From contig NZ_JAJFAT010000007.1 of the NCBI RefSeq assembly GCF_020711195.1, forward strand, positions 61,415 to 125,414: a stretch of DNA of 64,000 bases. Reading direction: 5' to 3'. The stretch's first letter is position 1. Every line of letters begins with the position of its first letter. This document shows positions 63,889 to 64,000 of this stretch, one piece after another. Source of the stretch: Halanaerobium polyolivorans. GTDB taxonomy: Bacteria > Bacillota > Halanaerobiia > Halanaerobiales > Halanaerobiaceae. The notes beneath the pieces were generated by a model. It was not told the origin of the DNA, searched no databases, and worked only from the letters and a program-made list of their open reading frames with translations. The translations under genes were made by a program, and so were the position numbers.

Positions 63889-64000
63889 AAAATAAACTTG
63901 CAATTCAATCAATAATATTATAATACTAAATTGCAATAATAAATTGAACTAATTTCAAACTGTAATAATTTTACTTGTATAAAATTAGTTTTAGTTGATC

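Noticed and set aside
63898..63924. TTGCAA and TATAAT near the right edge as a promoter
   Set aside because: The spacer is only 15 bp and no gene follows inside the window.
1..64000. CRISPR arrays, tRNA, rRNA and insertion sequences
   Set aside because: No regularly spaced repeats, tRNA-like cloverleaf with a conserved TTCGA loop, rRNA segments or transposase-like proteins were seen.

Overview
The window looks like a chromosomal segment of a low-GC, diderm (outer-membrane) Firmicute of the Halanaerobiales type, probably Halanaerobium or a close relative. The gene content is Gram-positive in style: SigH, ComF, long HPF, GlpP, CsaB, YitT, a two-subunit serine dehydratase, strong AGGAGG ribosome sites and many TTG/GTG starts. 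It sits among outer-membrane functions: LptD, heptose kinase and adenylyltransferase, Lnt, a patatin with a C-terminal barrel, and several small barrel proteins. An NhaC antiporter and acidic proteins fit a salt-adapted anaerobe. The genus is inference.

Layout. 1-15 kb: envelope genes (a truncated barrel protein, a ccdA remnant, barrels, LptD, phosphohexomutase, patatin, GalU, a minus-strand radical SAM/HhH protein, a SPOR-NAGPA protein). 14.5-18.2 kb: rfaE1-rfaE2, a 34-aa membrane peptide, sigH, comF, hpf. 18.3-26.4 kb: an odd barrel/beta-helix protein, lnt, two unknown genes, nhaC, a PqqB-like hydrolase and a diguanylate cyclase. 26.6-38.7 kb: secA-prfB (with the RF2 frameshift), DUF5693-csaB-wecG/tagA, yitT, ctpA, sdaAB-sdaAA and a PRC-barrel protein. 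38.9-43.8 kb: uvrB-uvrA. 43.9-60.6 kb: accessory genes separating uvrBA from uvrC. 60.8-63.9 kb: uvrC, an MNT antitoxin with a hepT remnant, and a GntR/FCD regulator. I saw no rRNA, tRNA, insertion sequence or CRISPR array.

The most unusual part is the Dpp/Opp-type importer at 43.9-50.7 kb. Its binding protein appears circularly permuted: the usual C-terminal block comes right after the signal peptide. Its DppC-like permease carries about 270 extra residues of YCF48-like beta-propeller repeats in the first extracytoplasmic loop. Its two ATPases are fused in one chain with an extra tail.

Two regulatory circuits can be read from the sequence. First, the window encodes SigH and has four sites that fit the Bacillus SigH consensus (RnAGGAwWW-N11-RnnGAATww), upstream of hpf, a barrel protein, a possible small RNA or leader, and the GntR gene. 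Second, GlpP is followed by a perfect consensus promoter, a long terminator hairpin and a glycerophosphodiesterase gene. This looks like a GlpP-controlled antitermination leader for an operon of two phosphodiesterases, a TRAP transporter and an MgtC-like protein.
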